The notes: generated by a model not told the origin, from the sequence alone. A stretch of DNA of 45,210 bases from Candidatus Nitrosopumilus sp. (GCA_029864805.1 JAOTSS010000007.1:1-45210); one strand, 5' to 3'; positions 33,761 to 42,570 are shown, numbered from the stretch's first letter. Program-made: numbers and translations.

Positions 33761-34372
33761 TTAAATCTTGAGGAATCCTGGATTTGGGATTCTACCTGCA
33801 AAACGCCTTTGTAGGATGATTATTTCATTTGATTTTCTATCCCTGATGATTTTTTCATTAGTTTGCTCTAATGTCTCTTTAATTTCTGAATTACAAATCC
33901 TTAATTTCTTTCTCAGCCTCTCATCCTTACTTGTTTCATTAACTAATTGTATTGCAGAAGTTAACTCAGTTAAATTTGAAAATGCTTCTGATAATTTTTC
34001 GTAATTCTCTTTACTCTGTTTTGCTAACTTATATGAATTCAGATCCTTGGATATATCTACAAATATTTTTCTGTTCTCTAATTTTTTCAACGACTCTTTG
34101 ATTCTAGATTCATTAGTGAACATATTGTTGTTGACAAATCCTACATAATCATCAGGATTTGAATAAGATAATTTGTTATAATGAATATCGGTTCCTGACT
34201 TTCTAATTTTTTTGACAAATCCTAAGACCTCTAATTTTTTCAATAAATTACTGATGTCTTTTCTTTTGTATCTTTTTCCTTTCTCATCTAAACATGTTTT
34301 CCATAAATCATCTTCATAGTTATTCTCTTGATTCATATTTTTTAAAAGCAGTGATATGGAAATTTCTTTCAT
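33761..34372 (-). CDS. Winged-helix-like protein with C-terminal coiled coil, function unknown
   Basis: A 203-residue protein. Residues about 15-70 look like a winged helix (LDEKGKRYKRKDISNLLKKL, VLGFVKKIRKSGTDIHYNKL). The middle and end are charged helices (ENYEKLSEAFSNLTELTSAI; LRKKLRICNSEIKETLEQ), probably coiled coil for dimerisation, with a basic C-terminus (RRFAGRIPNPGFL). A DNA-binding regulator is likely, target unknown. It is flanked by gaps of 390 and 341 bases. Confidence 0.65.
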   Translation of the reverse strand: MKEISISLLLKNMNQENNYEDDLWKTCLDEKGKRYKRKDISNLLKKLEVLGFVKKIRKSGTDIHYNKLSYSNPDDYVGFVNNNMFTNESRIKESLKKLENRKIFVDISKDLNSYKLAKQSKENYEKLSEAFSNLTELTSAIQLVNETSKDERLRKKLRICNSEIKETLEQTNEKIIRDRKSNEIIILQRRFAGRIPNPGFLKI

Positions 34373-34713
34373 GATATCTTATTTTTTGTTATCTATTTTA
34401 TCTTTGGTTGCACTCTTAGAAATCTCATATTGGTAGATTCTGAATTTTTGATTTCAGTCGTGAAATTATTTTTATTGTTTTAACTATATGTTAAAAATTC
34501 ACTTTTTTGGATCTGTTTGTGTCTCAATTTTGAAATTATTTGAATTTAATTCAATTTAGTTAAGTTTTTGCGTGGTGAATTGAATTTGGAATAACTTCAT
34601 TCATGATGTTAGTTAGAAAATATGTCAAACTCTAAAACATTATTCTGCCAAAATAACTCTTCATTGTGATAAGCGGAGATGAGTCTAATTCAAAAATTTA
34701 AAATACCTGAAAT
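34373..34713. other. 341-base gap, nothing recognised
   Basis: AT-rich, with T-rich tracts near the end of the gene at 34714. The region probably holds the promoter of the minus-strand gene at 34372 and the terminator of the one at 34714. No gene, hairpin or repeat stands out. Confidence 0.45.
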
Positions 34714-35226
34714 TCATCCATACATCGATTTGTCTATTGTCTCATCTGATGAAGTGTTTGGTGATGGGAAACCACTAAAATTGGCACGCAGTATTTTTTG
34801 AACATGTCCTGACACTCTGGCTACATTATCCCATGTGTTATGAAATGAAACTCGGTCTAAAATTTGTTCATCAACATGAGAGAAAATTGCCAACCCTACA
34901 ATGTTTTCTTTGTCTTTCACCCACTGATGTCCTACTCCACAAGTAGTACAAACTTCACTAATCTCCATGATTGCTTTTGAAAATGATGGATTTTTTAATA
35001 CAAATAACTTTGCATCTTCTGGAGGAAATCTCATGTTAACATTAACTTGAATTCTGTCATCTCTGTTTGCATTTTTACTGACAACTACATTTGCTCCGAC
35101 GTGAAATTGCCATTCTACTATCTTGCTTTTTTCTCTTACTTTCTCAGTTTGATCTTCATATTTTATTTTGGTAATTTTTATAAAATCTTCTACAAGTTTT
35201 TTTATTTCCTCAGAAGTCTTTGTCAT
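34714..35226 (-). CDS. Conserved hypothetical protein (170 aa)
   Basis: A soluble alpha/beta protein with an N-terminal helix (EEIKKLVEDFIKITKIKY), strands in KIVEWQFHVGANVVVSKN and DRIQVNVNMRFPPEDAKLF, a cysteine pair CTTCG followed by VGHQWVKDKENIVGLAIFS, and a C-terminal helix. The order (helix, two to three strands, helix) recalls DUF2299 or type III chaperone-like folds, but I am not sure of the family. ATG start 35226. The small zinc protein at 35275-35412 is upstream on the same strand. Confidence 0.65.
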   Translation of the reverse strand: MTKTSEEIKKLVEDFIKITKIKYEDQTEKVREKSKIVEWQFHVGANVVVSKNANRDDRIQVNVNMRFPPEDAKLFVLKNPSFSKAIMEISEVCTTCGVGHQWVKDKENIVGLAIFSHVDEQILDRVSFHNTWDNVARVSGHVQKILRANFSGFPSPNTSSDETIDKSMYG

Positions 35227-35274
35227 AAATCAAATCGTAACTGTATGATATATGGATGTTATAGAAAAAAGGAA

Positions 35275-35412
35275 TTAATGGCTGTGCCCACAACCACAGG
35301 AATCATGACCTTCATGTCCTTGGGATTCTTTTCCTGCACATCTGGAACATTTGTCTGATCCCATTGGGGAAAAGAAACTAATTCCACATGATACACATTT
35401 CATGTTTGACAT
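35275..35412 (-). CDS. Tiny zinc-ribbon protein with His/Cys-rich tail (45 aa)
   Basis: ATG 35412 opens MSNMKCVSCGISFFSPMG, then KCSRCAGKE: two C-x2-C knuckles forming a zinc ribbon. The tail is rich in metal-binding residues (HEGHDSCGCGHSH). This resembles zinc-ribbon proteins with a metal-holding tail that might deliver or buffer metal. It is too short for the usual length cut-off. It lies between two minus-strand genes and may share their transcript. Confidence 0.65.
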   Translation of the reverse strand: MSNMKCVSCGISFFSPMGSDKCSRCAGKESQGHEGHDSCGCGHSH

Positions 35413-35480
35413 GCTATTTGTGAGAAATTGCCGTATTTATTGAATCCGTTCCTAATTGACAAAAAATAATGAAAATTAAT

Positions 35481-35831
35481 TCATTGTGATGGATTTGCTT
35501 TTCCAACGTCTGCTGATTCGTCACTTTTTTTGAATACCCTGTATTCCCCGATAACAGAATCACATTTTTCACAGGTATATTGTCCTCTTTCAACAAGTAT
35601 TAGATTATCTGCAACTTCCTCGTTGGGATTCTCCTCTAGGTGAATTTTTGGTGGATTTTCAAATTCGGTTTCACAATTATTGCAGTAATGTTTGAACATT
35701 TTTTCTGTCTCAAGTTTTCCAATTGGTGCTAAAAACAACTTCCCTACGCCTAAATCTGCCTTTTTTGCTTGTTCGTCAGTTAAATCCGCAATAATATACC
35801 CTCCAGATCCTTGAACTTTCAATTCTGCCAT
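35481..35831 (-). CDS. Zinc-ribbon protein (116 aa), thaumarchaeal-type
   Basis: A 116-residue protein: a beta-rich N-terminal part (ELKVQGSGGYIIADLTDEQ, GKLFLAPIGKLETEKMF), then two C-x2-C knuckles (HYCNNCETEF and YTCEKCDSVIG) separated by about 35 residues, then an acidic, disordered tail. The knuckles probably hold one zinc. No enzyme motif; a nucleic-acid or protein-binding role is likely. It is divergent from trmI, with the candidate RNA at 35915 in between. Confidence 0.7.
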   Translation of the reverse strand: MAELKVQGSGGYIIADLTDEQAKKADLGVGKLFLAPIGKLETEKMFKHYCNNCETEFENPPKIHLEENPNEEVADNLILVERGQYTCEKCDSVIGEYRVFKKSDESADVGKANPSQ

Positions 35832-35914
35832 TTACAATGATGTCATTGTTGGTCTTAAAATACTATTTGTAATTAATTTGGAGAACTTTTCTGTATTTTT
35901 TATTCCAGAGAAAA

Positions 35915-36035
35915 AAACAGTCTCCTTTACTTTGGAGACTTGGTGATCGTATTAACTAGTTTATGTGAGCACTGGGCCACCAGCTAACACCGCGAGATGT
36001 CTCTGACTCAATGACTGTGTTAAAACTATGTTTTT
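35915..36035. ncRNA. Candidate structured RNA in the divergent gap before trmI
   Basis: A GC-richer island within AT-rich DNA, without a coding frame. It shows AGTCTCC/GGAGACT (35919-35925 with 35934-35940), CTGG/CCAG (35972-35975 with 35980-35983), and TAACAC/GTGTTA (35985-35990 with 36017-36022) enclosing GAGA/TCTC (35994-35997 with 36000-36003). T-rich sequence follows at 36030. No C/D-box pair, tRNA arms, 5S or SRP signature is evident. Strand is not certain; plus is favoured by the T-run. The rest of the gap (35832-36154) holds only presumed promoters. Confidence 0.45.
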
Positions 36036-36154
36036 GTTAAAAAAACGGAGCCAAAAATAATTACTTTTAGGTTAATTTTGTAAACGCTTGATTAGTTACC
36101 TTGTATGTAATTTGAGATCAGTAGATTCTTATCTAAAATTTTTGGGAAAATCCC

Positions 36155-37039
36155 ATGGCTAAAATTAAACAAAATTCACCTGTATTGTTTTTCTATAATA
36201 ATTCCAAAAAATGGCTTACAAAGATTTCAAAAAAAGAATCATTTCATACCCATATTGGTGTAATCAAACATTCTGATGCAATTGGAAAAGAGTATGGCTC
36301 TAGGTTGGTCACAAACAAAGACAAGTATGTCTATCTTATTGAACCCACAATGTATGATTATGTAATGAAGATTCAGCATGGCACGCAGATTGTATATCCA
36401 AAAGATCTTGGATATATTATTGCAAGAGCGGGAATAGGAAGTGGTCAAAAAATTTTAGAGATTGGAACTGGAAGTGGCGCTCTTACATCATTTGTAGCCA
36501 ATATAATAAAACCACGTGGTCATGTTTACACTTTTGATGTGGATGAAAATTTCATGAAAATAGCTGAAAAAAATATCAAAAAAGCTGGAGTTTCTAAATA
36601 TGTCACACAGCATAATTTGGATCTGAAAACTGCAAAAACTTTGCCTCTGGAAGACATGGATGTAGCTCTGATTGATTTGGGAGATCCTTGGATTGTAATT
36701 CCCAAAGTTCGACAGATGCTTAAAGGCAGTGGAAGCATCTTTGCCATTTGTCCTACAATGAATCAATTGGAAAAATTGACAATTGCACTAGTCGAAAATG
36801 AATTCACTGATATAGAATCCACTGAACACATATTGCGTACGATTGAAGCAAGAGAGGGAAAAACTAGACATTCTTTCCAAGGAATTGGGCATACCACATA
36901 CCTTTGTTTTGCAAGAAAGGCATTTTTTGGAAGAGATTCAAGAAAATCACTTGAAAAATCTACAACTAAGAAAACATCCACAAAAACTTCAAAGAAATCT
37001 GTACAGAAATCCCCAAAAAATCGTCCTAACTATTCGTGA
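36155..37039 (+). CDS. trmI: tRNA (adenine-N1)-methyltransferase, TrmI type
   Basis: A 294-residue SAM-dependent methyltransferase that forms m1A in tRNA (position 57/58 in archaea). N-terminal beta domain (GVIKHSDAIGKEYGS; YVYLIEPTMYDYVMKIQHGT), Rossmann domain with SAM loop ILEIGTGSGALTSFVA, acidic VYTFDVDE, and the catalytic-side LIDLGDPW. The last 45 residues are a Lys/Ser/Thr-rich tail (RKSLEKSTTKKTSTKTSKKS) that probably binds RNA and is longer than usual. ATG 36155. nnrD follows 46 bases downstream. Confidence 0.92.
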   Translation: MAKIKQNSPVLFFYNNSKKWLTKISKKESFHTHIGVIKHSDAIGKEYGSRLVTNKDKYVYLIEPTMYDYVMKIQHGTQIVYPKDLGYIIARAGIGSGQKILEIGTGSGALTSFVANIIKPRGHVYTFDVDENFMKIAEKNIKKAGVSKYVTQHNLDLKTAKTLPLEDMDVALIDLGDPWIVIPKVRQMLKGSGSIFAICPTMNQLEKLTIALVENEFTDIESTEHILRTIEAREGKTRHSFQGIGHTTYLCFARKAFFGRDSRKSLEKSTTKKTSTKTSKKSVQKSPKNRPNYS

Positions 37040-37085
37040 AAGTTCAAAACAAGATTTATTCGTCTATTCTTTATGATATATTACA

Positions 37086-37949
37086 TTGGTGGCCAAAAAC
37101 CTAACTCTTTCAATAGTTAAAAAATTCATTCCTGCAAGAAAATCTAAATCTCGAAAAGGTGACAATGGAGTAGTTCTTGTGATTGGTGGAAGCTATATTT
37201 ATCACGGTGCTCCTATTTTATCTTCGATTGCAGCTCTTAGATGTGGAACTGATCTAGTTTACACTTCTGTTCCAAACATTAACGTCGCTCCGACTCGATC
37301 AATATCTCCAAATCTAATTGTAATTCCTTTAGTTGATCAAAAATTAACTCGTGGTGCTGTAAACAAGCTTTTGGGTGCTTTACCTCGAAATTTAGATTCT
37401 GCCACAATTGGAATGGGTCTTGCGATACAAGAAAGAAATGCTCTGTTACATCTTGTAAAGTCTCTCTTAGACAGAGATGTAAGGTTGTCGTTAGATGCAA
37501 GTGCACTAATTCCAGAAGTTCTATCATTATTGGCAAACAAAAATGTTGTAGTGACACCCCATGCTGGCGAATTTAAAAGATTGTTTGGGGAATCCCCACC
37601 TAAATCAAAAAATGAGCGAATAAAACTAGTTGAAAAAAAAGCAAAAGAAAATGGAATTACAGTTTTACTAAAGGGTGCAACAGATGTGATTTCCAACGGT
37701 TCTACAACTTATCTGTATGAGAAAAAAATCCCTGCAATGACAGTTGGAGGTACAGGTGACGTTCTTTCAGGATTGGTCGCAGGATTGCTCTCAAAAAATC
37801 GACATTCCTTAGAATCTGCAGCCGCTGCAACTTTCATCAATGGTTTGGCAGGAAAAGCAGTTCAAAAGAAATTGGGATTACACATGACTTCGATGGATCT
37901 CTTGAATGCAATTCCCACTGTAATGAAACCCTTTGACAAAATTGTGTGA
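37086..37949 (+). CDS. nnrD: ADP/ATP-dependent NAD(P)H-hydrate dehydratase (YjeF C-terminal domain type)
   Basis: A 287-residue ribokinase-fold enzyme that repairs hydrated NAD(P)H. Motifs: GDNGVVLVIGGSYIYHGAPI at the N-terminus, TPHAGEFKRLFG, ITVLLKGATDVISNG, and the phosphate/catalytic loop MTVGGTGDVLSGLVAGLL with FINGLAGKAV. No N-terminal epimerase domain is present; in many archaea it is fused. TTG 37086 and GTG 37089 are adjacent possible starts. The stop overlaps the following M20 gene by four bases (GTGA), so they are coupled. Confidence 0.92.
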   Translation: MVAKNLTLSIVKKFIPARKSKSRKGDNGVVLVIGGSYIYHGAPILSSIAALRCGTDLVYTSVPNINVAPTRSISPNLIVIPLVDQKLTRGAVNKLLGALPRNLDSATIGMGLAIQERNALLHLVKSLLDRDVRLSLDASALIPEVLSLLANKNVVVTPHAGEFKRLFGESPPKSKNERIKLVEKKAKENGITVLLKGATDVISNGSTTYLYEKKIPAMTVGGTGDVLSGLVAGLLSKNRHSLESAAAATFINGLAGKAVQKKLGLHMTSMDLLNAIPTVMKPFDKIV

Positions 37950-39307
37950 CTGACATGAATCCTCTCCAACATGTAGATTCCAATATGGATGATCTAATTT
38001 TAGATCTTCAAACTCTGATCAAGCAGCCTAGTGTTTCTGCAAAAAATGAGGGAATTAAAGAATGTGCAAATCTTGTTGCAAAAATGCTGAAAAAATCTGG
38101 AATATCTGCTGAAATTTTGCGATTGAAAAAAGGTGTGGCGCCAATTGTCTTTGGAGAAATAAAATCAAAACAAAACCCTGCAAAGACTCTGATGTTTTAC
38201 AATCATTATGATGTGCAGCCTGCTGAACCCTTTGATTTGTGGGATAATCCTCCATTTAGTGGAACAAGAAAAGGAAACAAAATTTTTGGAAGAGGAGCGA
38301 CTGATGACAAAGGGGAATTGATCACCCGAATAAAAGCAGTTGAGGCCTGCCTAAAATCAACTGGTGATGTTCCCTGTAACATCAAATTTGTAGTTGAGGG
38401 AGAAGAAGAAACAGGTAGTGCTCATATTGAAGAGTATCTGAAAAGATACAAAAAGAAATTTTCTTGTGATGGTGTAATCTGGGAATTTGGATATGTTGAT
38501 GCCAAAAATAGGCCCATTATTGGACTTGGCATGAAAGGACTACTATTTGTTGAATTATCTGTTACTGAATCCATCCGAGATGCTCACTCTAGTCTAGCTG
38601 TTTTAATTAAAAATCCTGCATGGAGATTAATCGAGGCTATCAAAACATTACGTGATTCCAATGGAAAAATTCTCGTAAAAGATTGGTATGAGGAAGTCAC
38701 ACCACTTTCAAAAAGAGATTTGAAATTAATTGAAAATGAACCCTTTGATGAAAATATCTTTAAAAAAGAATTTGGCTTAAAGTCATTTTTGGGAAATAAG
38801 AAAGGGGTTGATGCAAAAAAAGCATTAGTTGGTGGTGCCACTTGCAATATTGCGGGATTTGTTTCTGGATATGTTGGAGATGGCGCAAAAACCGTTCTTC
38901 CTGGAAGTGCATTGGCCAAAATTGATTTTAGACTGGTGCCTAAAATGGAACCAAAAAAACAAGTGATGCGATTAAAAAATCATCTGAAATCTAAAGGGTT
39001 CTCTGATGTTAAAATCCAAGTTTTTCACGGGGAAGCTGCTGCTAGAACTGATTCTTCCAGTCCTTTTGTTTCTCAAGTTAAAACTGCAGCTGATAAAGTA
39101 TTTGGAAAATCTATTCTGAACGTATCAAATGCTGGAACTGGTCCAATGCATCCATTTGTTGAAATTCTAAAGGCCCCCTGCATATCCATTGGGAGCACAT
39201 ACATGTTTTCGAGAATTCACTCTCCAAATGAATTTGCAAGAATTGACTTGCTGAAGAAAACCACAAAATGCATTTGTTTGATAATGCAAAATTTTGCTAA
39301 ATCCTAG
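37946..39307 (+). CDS. M20-family dipeptidase (CPG2/CNDP-like)
   Basis: A 453-residue metallopeptidase with intact active-site motifs: His-x-Asp as YNHYDVQPAEP, bridging Asp in GRGATDDKGEL, Glu-Glu in VEGEEETGSAHIEEY, a lid-domain His in RDAHSSLAV, and the late ligand in SRIHSPNEF. Length and order match cytosolic nonspecific dipeptidases. It may process small peptides left by the proteasome. GTG start 37946 overlaps the nnrD stop; ATG 37955 is an alternative. In contrast to the M20 domain at 18174, all metal ligands are kept. Confidence 0.92.
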   Translation: MTDMNPLQHVDSNMDDLILDLQTLIKQPSVSAKNEGIKECANLVAKMLKKSGISAEILRLKKGVAPIVFGEIKSKQNPAKTLMFYNHYDVQPAEPFDLWDNPPFSGTRKGNKIFGRGATDDKGELITRIKAVEACLKSTGDVPCNIKFVVEGEEETGSAHIEEYLKRYKKKFSCDGVIWEFGYVDAKNRPIIGLGMKGLLFVELSVTESIRDAHSSLAVLIKNPAWRLIEAIKTLRDSNGKILVKDWYEEVTPLSKRDLKLIENEPFDENIFKKEFGLKSFLGNKKGVDAKKALVGGATCNIAGFVSGYVGDGAKTVLPGSALAKIDFRLVPKMEPKKQVMRLKNHLKSKGFSDVKIQVFHGEAAARTDSSSPFVSQVKTAADKVFGKSILNVSNAGTGPMHPFVEILKAPCISIGSTYMFSRIHSPNEFARIDLLKKTTKCICLIMQNFAKS

Positions 39308-39720
39308 TGCAGACACCTAGGTAATCTTCTGATTGCATGTGCCATTGAAATTTTTCCTGGCCCGGCAATCATAATTACTATTGATGACGCTAACAATATT
39401 AAATCAATTTCTGCTCCTTTGTCCCCTGTTAAACTTTGAGCACCTTTGACATAGAAGATGGCGCCTAACATGATAATTGAAATTAACACTGCAGACAGTC
39501 TGCTAAGAACTCCAAAAACTAAGAAAATCCCTGGAATTAATTCTGCTAATGCAATTGGGATCTGCATTTCCACTGGAATGCCCATGTTTGTCAAAAAATT
39601 CGCAAATCCTGGATTAAATTTGGATATTCCATGTACAATAAAGATCACGCCTATAGCAGATCTTAAACCCATGAAGACCACATCGTTTAGAATTTTTTCT
39701 TTAATCTCGGCAGAAGTCAT
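39304..39720 (-). CDS. DoxX-family membrane protein
   Basis: A 138-residue, four-TM protein: LRSAIGVIFIVHGISKF, TNMGIPVEMQIPIALAELIP, LVFGVLSRLSAVLISIIMLG, and IDLILLASSIVIMIAGPG, the pattern of DoxX/DoxD-like proteins. Relatives are linked to quinone-dependent redox or sulfur chemistry, but the activity is rarely proven. Its stop overlaps that of the convergent M20 gene by four bases. ATG 39720. Confidence 0.88.
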   Translation of the reverse strand: MTSAEIKEKILNDVVFMGLRSAIGVIFIVHGISKFNPGFANFLTNMGIPVEMQIPIALAELIPGIFLVFGVLSRLSAVLISIIMLGAIFYVKGAQSLTGDKGAEIDLILLASSIVIMIAGPGKISMAHAIRRLPRCLH

Positions 39721-39815
39721 GAGGATTCTCTAAAATATTTACTATAATTGCTTTACCCATTACTTACGCGTGAAATGTAGAAAGCCCTTTATTATGCGGC
39801 AAAATTATTTGGATT

Positions 39816-40412
39816 ATGTCAATGTATATGCCAGGAGCGACTGCTGTTGGAATTACTTTTGATGGTGGTGTAGTTTTTGCCAGCGAAAAACGAATTGCGT
39901 TTGGGAATTTCCTTGTAAGTAAATCCACAAAGAAAACATTCCCTATTACTAACAAAGTCGGTGCAGCTTGTGCCGGTCTTGTGGCTGATATGCAAATTTT
40001 AGCTTTGCAAATAGCTGCTCTTGCAAAAATCAGAAAAATGGAACTCAAAAGAGATGTTCCTCCTAACACCGTTGCAAAAATGATGTCAAATATGATGTAT
40101 GAACGAAGGTATTTTCCATTACTCACTCAGGTAATTGTTGGCGGTGTTGTCGATAAACCCATTATGTATACTCTTGATCCCTTAGGTTCAGTTCTTCCTG
40201 ATGAATATGCCGCAGTTGGAACTGGCGCTGAAATGGCATTAGGTGTACTTGACCCTCAATTCAAACCAAATATGACAAAAGATGAGGCAATTGACCTGGC
40301 AAAAAGAGCAGTCCGTTCTGCAGCCTTGAGGGATTCTGCAAGTGGTGATGGAATAGACGTACTTGTAATCACCAAAGATGGTACTGAAGAATTTACAGAA
40401 GAAATCAAATAA
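39816..40412 (+). CDS. psmB: Proteasome beta subunit lacking the catalytic threonine
   Basis: A 198-residue 20S proteasome beta-type protein. It has the fold signatures (VGITFDGGVVFASEKRIAFG, VGAACAGLVADMQIL, LDPLGSVLPDEYAAVGTGAE, RDSASGDGIDVLVI). The active site Gly-Thr1-Thr-Thr is Gly-Ala-Thr-Ala (PGATAVGI), so position 1 is Ala; positions 17 (Glu) and 33 (Lys) are kept. Without Thr1 it can neither process itself nor cut peptides, so it is probably a structural beta subunit paired with a catalytic one elsewhere, as in some Crenarchaeota. ATG 39816; the Mut7-C gene follows after 25 bases. Confidence 0.93.
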   Translation: MSMYMPGATAVGITFDGGVVFASEKRIAFGNFLVSKSTKKTFPITNKVGAACAGLVADMQILALQIAALAKIRKMELKRDVPPNTVAKMMSNMMYERRYFPLLTQVIVGGVVDKPIMYTLDPLGSVLPDEYAAVGTGAEMALGVLDPQFKPNMTKDEAIDLAKRAVRSAALRDSASGDGIDVLVITKDGTEEFTEEIK

Positions 40413-40437
40413 ATCTGAATTTTTAATCAAATACTCA

Positions 40438-40908
40438 ATGTTGTTTTTTGTTGATGCAATGCTTGGCAATATTGCCAAAAAACTACGTTTACTAGGATTG
40501 GACTCTGAATATTTTTCTGATATTGATGATTCAGAATTATTAGAGAGATCTCAAAATGAAAATAGAATAATAATCTCTAAAGATCAGAATTTAATTAAAC
40601 GTGCAGAAAAGATGGGCATTCAGTCTATTTACATTACTAAAGAAAATGAGATTGAACAATTTCAAGAAATTCGTGAAAAGACACATTTAGAATTTAATGA
40701 GATTTCCGGTGACGTCGCAAGATGTCCTAAATGCAATTTTACAACATCCAAAATAAAAAAATCTGAAATTACCGATAAAACTCCAGAAAAAATTTTAGAA
40801 TGCCATGATAAATTCTGGAAATGTAATGGATGTGATCAAATTTATTGGGAAGGAGCACACATTAAAAATTTACAAGAGTTTGTGAAAAAAATAAAATGTT
40901 CAATTTAG
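40438..40908 (+). CDS. Mut7-C (DUF82) RNase-like domain protein
   Basis: Start chosen at ATG 40438 (MLFFVDAMLGNIAKKLRLLG) rather than the longer frame from 40378, which overlaps psmB. The 156-residue protein has the PIN-like Mut7-C fold with acidic residues FVDAMLG, YFSDIDDSELLERS and IIISKDQNLIKRA, followed by a zinc ribbon (ARCPKCNFTT ... KFWKCNGCDQIYWEGAH). Expected to be an RNase or RNA-binding factor. It follows psmB by 25 bases and overlaps the convergent PUA gene by four. Confidence 0.87.
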   Translation: MLFFVDAMLGNIAKKLRLLGLDSEYFSDIDDSELLERSQNENRIIISKDQNLIKRAEKMGIQSIYITKENEIEQFQEIREKTHLEFNEISGDVARCPKCNFTTSKIKKSEITDKTPEKILECHDKFWKCNGCDQIYWEGAHIKNLQEFVKKIKCSI

Positions 40909-41381
40909 TCATAAATTGTTTTTCCAGTTTCCCAAAATTTGTCTGAAATGTAATGAATATTTTTTATGACTTCGCCTTTTTCCATATTTTCTAAATCTGA
41001 GCTAGACACCATTGCCTTTCCAACTGCTAAAAATTTATGTTGAGATTCTTCTACAACACAAACAAGCTGTTCCTTTTCAAATTCTGTAAATTTTTTAATT
41101 CCGGGCCTCATTACATTGGCTCCTTTACACATAAATTTCACAGCTCCCATATCGACCATGACGTTGGGAAACCTTTCTAACATTTTGGTTTCTGATAAAA
41201 ATGGAAGATAGTCTTCATTTATTTTTAGTATCTTTATACCTTCACCTGTAATTATTTGTGCATCGTCCAAAATCTGATGTACTTTTAGATTTTTTATTTT
41301 GGGAAATTCCATATTCCATTTTTCTGAGATTGTTTTTAGGAGTGTGGCAGTTTCACTCTTTGAAATTAGATTGGATTTCAA
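40905..41381 (-). CDS. PUA-domain RNA-binding protein (MCT-1-like)
   Basis: A 158-residue protein with an N-terminal pre-PUA domain (SKSETATLLKTISEKWNM, ILKINEDYLPFL) and a C-terminal PUA domain (about 75-150: NVMVDMGAVKFMCKGANVMR, EEQLVCVVEESQHKFLAVG-like strand and EVIKNIHYISDKFWE). Relatives include MCT-1/DENR-type and Tma20 proteins that act in translation. TTG start 41381 overlaps the hom stop by four bases (TTGA), so it is co-translated with homoserine dehydrogenase. Confidence 0.85.
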   Translation of the reverse strand: MKSNLISKSETATLLKTISEKWNMEFPKIKNLKVHQILDDAQIITGEGIKILKINEDYLPFLSETKMLERFPNVMVDMGAVKFMCKGANVMRPGIKKFTEFEKEQLVCVVEESQHKFLAVGKAMVSSSDLENMEKGEVIKNIHYISDKFWETGKTIYD

Positions 41382-42388
41382 ATTCTTGCAATCTCTTGTC
41401 TGATGTCTAACAAATCTCTTAGAATAGAACTGGCAGTTTCCATACCTCCTGCACCTCTACCGATGATAGTTTGAGTTCCTGAGTGTTCTGATGTAAAAGC
41501 AATTGCATTTAAGGTTCCATTCACACAAAGTGGATCATCATTTGATATTTCTTTAGGGCCTACGATGAGTTCTTTGTTACATGATGCAATTAATTTCACA
41601 GAGCAATTGTTCTTATCTGCTTTTTTAATATCATCAGTTGTCACATTTCTGATGCCAGTACAATTGATGTCTGGCAGTGTTACCTTCATTCCCATGATCC
41701 AGTTTGCAAGAATTACTAGCTTTGCAGCAGCATCCAATCCGTCTAAATCTAAAGACTCATCAGCCTCGACATATCCTCTGTTTTTTGCGTCTTTGAGTGC
41801 TTCTTTAAATGACATTCCTGTGGACATATTTGTTAAAATGTAATTTGTAGTACCGTTTAAGATTCCTGCAAACGATGTTATTCTTTCTCCACTAAGGCTG
41901 TTTTTTGCATAATCTAAAATTGGAGTTCCTCCTCCTACGGTTCCGCTAAATTTGAACATAACTTGATTGTATGTTGCAAGTTCCATGAGGGATGGAAATG
42001 CTAGTGCCAGCGGACCCTTGTTAACTGAAATTACATGCATTCCTTTTTTCATTGCAGTAGTGATGTGAGTCATGCCTGGTTCGGCATCTTTGTAATTACT
42101 AGCAGTGGTTTCAATTAGCACATCGGCTTCAATATTTTTTAACATTTCTACTCCTGACATTGAATTTTTTTTATCAGAGTAATTTTTTACAGTTCCAAAT
42201 TTTTTTTTTACTTCTACTAGTTTGGTGGAGTCCAATCCTGATGAATCCACTGCACTTCCTTTACTATCAAACACTCCTACAACTCTTGGTTTTAATCCGT
42301 ATTTTGCATAAAGGTCTTCAGATCTTGATTCAAATAGTTTTACTAGACTTTGGCCTACGACACCAAATCCACATAGTATTATTCTCAA
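41378..42388 (-). CDS. hom: Homoserine dehydrogenase
   Basis: A 336-residue enzyme reducing aspartate semialdehyde to homoserine for Thr/Met synthesis. NAD(P)-binding motif IILCGFGVVGQSLVKLFES, VISVNKGPLALAFPSLMEL with the active-site Lys, and GGGTPILDYAKNSLSGERI, GILNGTTNYILTNM, and ADESLDLDGLDAAAKLVIL. No ACT domain, so feedback control as in larger enzymes is not expected. TTG start 42388 overlaps the preceding 61-residue ORF (TTGA) and its stop overlaps the PUA gene. Confidence 0.94.
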   Translation of the reverse strand: MRIILCGFGVVGQSLVKLFESRSEDLYAKYGLKPRVVGVFDSKGSAVDSSGLDSTKLVEVKKKFGTVKNYSDKKNSMSGVEMLKNIEADVLIETTASNYKDAEPGMTHITTAMKKGMHVISVNKGPLALAFPSLMELATYNQVMFKFSGTVGGGTPILDYAKNSLSGERITSFAGILNGTTNYILTNMSTGMSFKEALKDAKNRGYVEADESLDLDGLDAAAKLVILANWIMGMKVTLPDINCTGIRNVTTDDIKKADKNNCSVKLIASCNKELIVGPKEISNDDPLCVNGTLNAIAFTSEHSGTQTIIGRGAGGMETASSILRDLLDIRQEIARI

Positions 42389-42570
42389 ACTATTTCATTC
42401 CTTTTTATTGCATATTTGTATCTCTCTTTATTCCTCTGAATTTTATTGCTCATCAAGTGTAACACATCATATTTTTTTCTAATTTGTTTTAGTGGTGTTT
42501 GTATCATAGAGTGGGTTGTCAGATTGCTTTCATAAATATTCTTAGTCAGATTATCTTTGGTTTTAATCAA
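42385..42570 (-). CDS. Small basic helical protein (61 aa) upstream of hom
   Basis: A 61-codon frame whose stop overlaps the hom start by four bases (TTGA), the arrangement of other coupled genes here. It is Lys/Arg/Asn-rich and helical (QTPLKQIRKKYDVLHLMSNK, RNKERYKYAIKRNEIV). The overlap and helical character support a real gene, possibly a leader or regulatory peptide. No family is recognised. Confidence 0.42.
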   Translation of the reverse strand: MIKTKDNLTKNIYESNLTTHSMIQTPLKQIRKKYDVLHLMSNKIQRNKERYKYAIKRNEIV

